Of a stretch of DNA of 15,981 bases, positions 15,569 through 15,981 are shown in pieces. Under the pieces are notes generated by a model. It had not been told where the DNA came from. It searched no databases and worked only from the letters and a program-made list of their open reading frames with translations. Every line of letters begins with the position of its first letter. Position 1 is the stretch's first letter. The DNA is taken from assembly GCA_036522235.1 (NCBI GenBank), contig DATDGG010000342.1, positions 1 through 15,981 of the forward strand, read 5' to 3'. The position numbers and the translations under genes are program-made. This DNA is from VAZQ01 sp036522235. GTDB lineage: Bacteria > Pseudomonadota > Alphaproteobacteria > Rhizobiales > Xanthobacteraceae.

Positions 15569-15981
15569 ATGAACCGTACCGCGTTGAAATTCTGCGCCGC
15601 GCTGGTCGCAGCCGCGACACTCTCCGCCGCCCGCCTGGCGGGAGCCGGCGACATCACCACCGAATGGGACAGCGTGAAGCTGCCGCCAAAGCCTGAGCTC
15701 AAATCCGTGACGGTCGATCCGAAGACCACGGCGCTGCTCGTGCTCGACCTCATGAAGAACAATTGTGGCGTGCGTCCGCGCTGCGTTCCGATCGTACCCG
15801 TCGTCAAGAAACTCATCGACGATGCGCGTGGACACAACATGATGATCGTCTACAACCTGACCGGAGCGTCGAAGCCCGAGGACATGGTCGACACGAGCGT
15901 CATGCCGAAGCCGGGAGACTTTATGGTGAAGAACGGTCGGGGCGGCGACAAGTTCATCGACTCCAACCTCGATGCGGGCCT
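15569..15981 (+). CDS. Exported isochorismatase-family cysteine hydrolase (3' partial)
   Basis: The first 137 codons of an isochorismatase-like hydrolase; the gene runs off the right edge. ATG 15569 follows GAGGAGG (15556-15562). ATG 15554 is also in frame but has no ribosome site. It opens a signal peptide (LVAAATLSAARLAGA, cleavage near residue 26), which is uncommon in this mostly cytoplasmic family. After it come TTALLVLDLMKNN with the catalytic-type Asp60, and MVKNGRGGDKFIDSNLD with Lys121 in the position of the family's catalytic Lys. The nucleophilic Cys would be further downstream and is not visible. The substrate cannot be told. Confidence 0.85.
   Translation, partial: MNRTALKFCAALVAAATLSAARLAGAGDITTEWDSVKLPPKPELKSVTVDPKTTALLVLDLMKNNCGVRPRCVPIVPVVKKLIDDARGHNMMIVYNLTGASKPEDMVDTSVMPKPGDFMVKNGRGGDKFIDSNLDAG

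Overview
The window is GC-rich chromosomal DNA. Codon bias, gene content and protein style (CcmFGHI, Tat-exported amidohydrolase, Cache/PAS/GGDEF sensor) suggest an alphaproteobacterium, probably Hyphomicrobiales/Rhizobiales. That placement is an inference from family resemblance, not a database result.

Region 1 (2-10803, + strand) is one long, tightly packed operon whose 5' end lies outside the window. It encodes a giant multiheme c-type cytochrome (at least 1338 residues here, 37 CXXCH motifs plus one CXXXCH), then an outer-membrane beta-barrel protein with a TPR domain, then a cytochrome c maturation set: ccmF, ccmG/dsbE, ccmH and ccmI. The cytochrome and barrel genes overlap as TGATG; ccmG/ccmH and ccmH/ccmI overlap as ATGA. 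The layout suggests a self-contained module: a long multiheme electron carrier, an outer-membrane partner for anchoring, secretion or electron transfer, and a dedicated haem-attachment apparatus. I read this as a candidate extracellular or trans-outer-membrane electron-transfer system.

Region 2 (10836-12981, - strand) converges on region 1 across a hairpin. It is a two-gene operon: a periplasmic amino-acid-type substrate-binding protein (first) and a Tat-exported amidohydrolase.

Region 3 (12982-15025) holds a 127-bp divergent intergenic region with a 38-bp near-perfect dyad. It is followed by a membrane-bound Cache-PAS-GGDEF diguanylate cyclase with intact GGDEF and RxxD sites.

Region 4 (15026-15981) carries a start-less remnant of a 2'-5' RNA ligase-like (2H phosphoesterase) gene on the - strand. 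The 5' part of an exported isochorismatase-family hydrolase runs off the right edge. No tRNA, rRNA, CRISPR array, insertion sequence or phage gene was seen.
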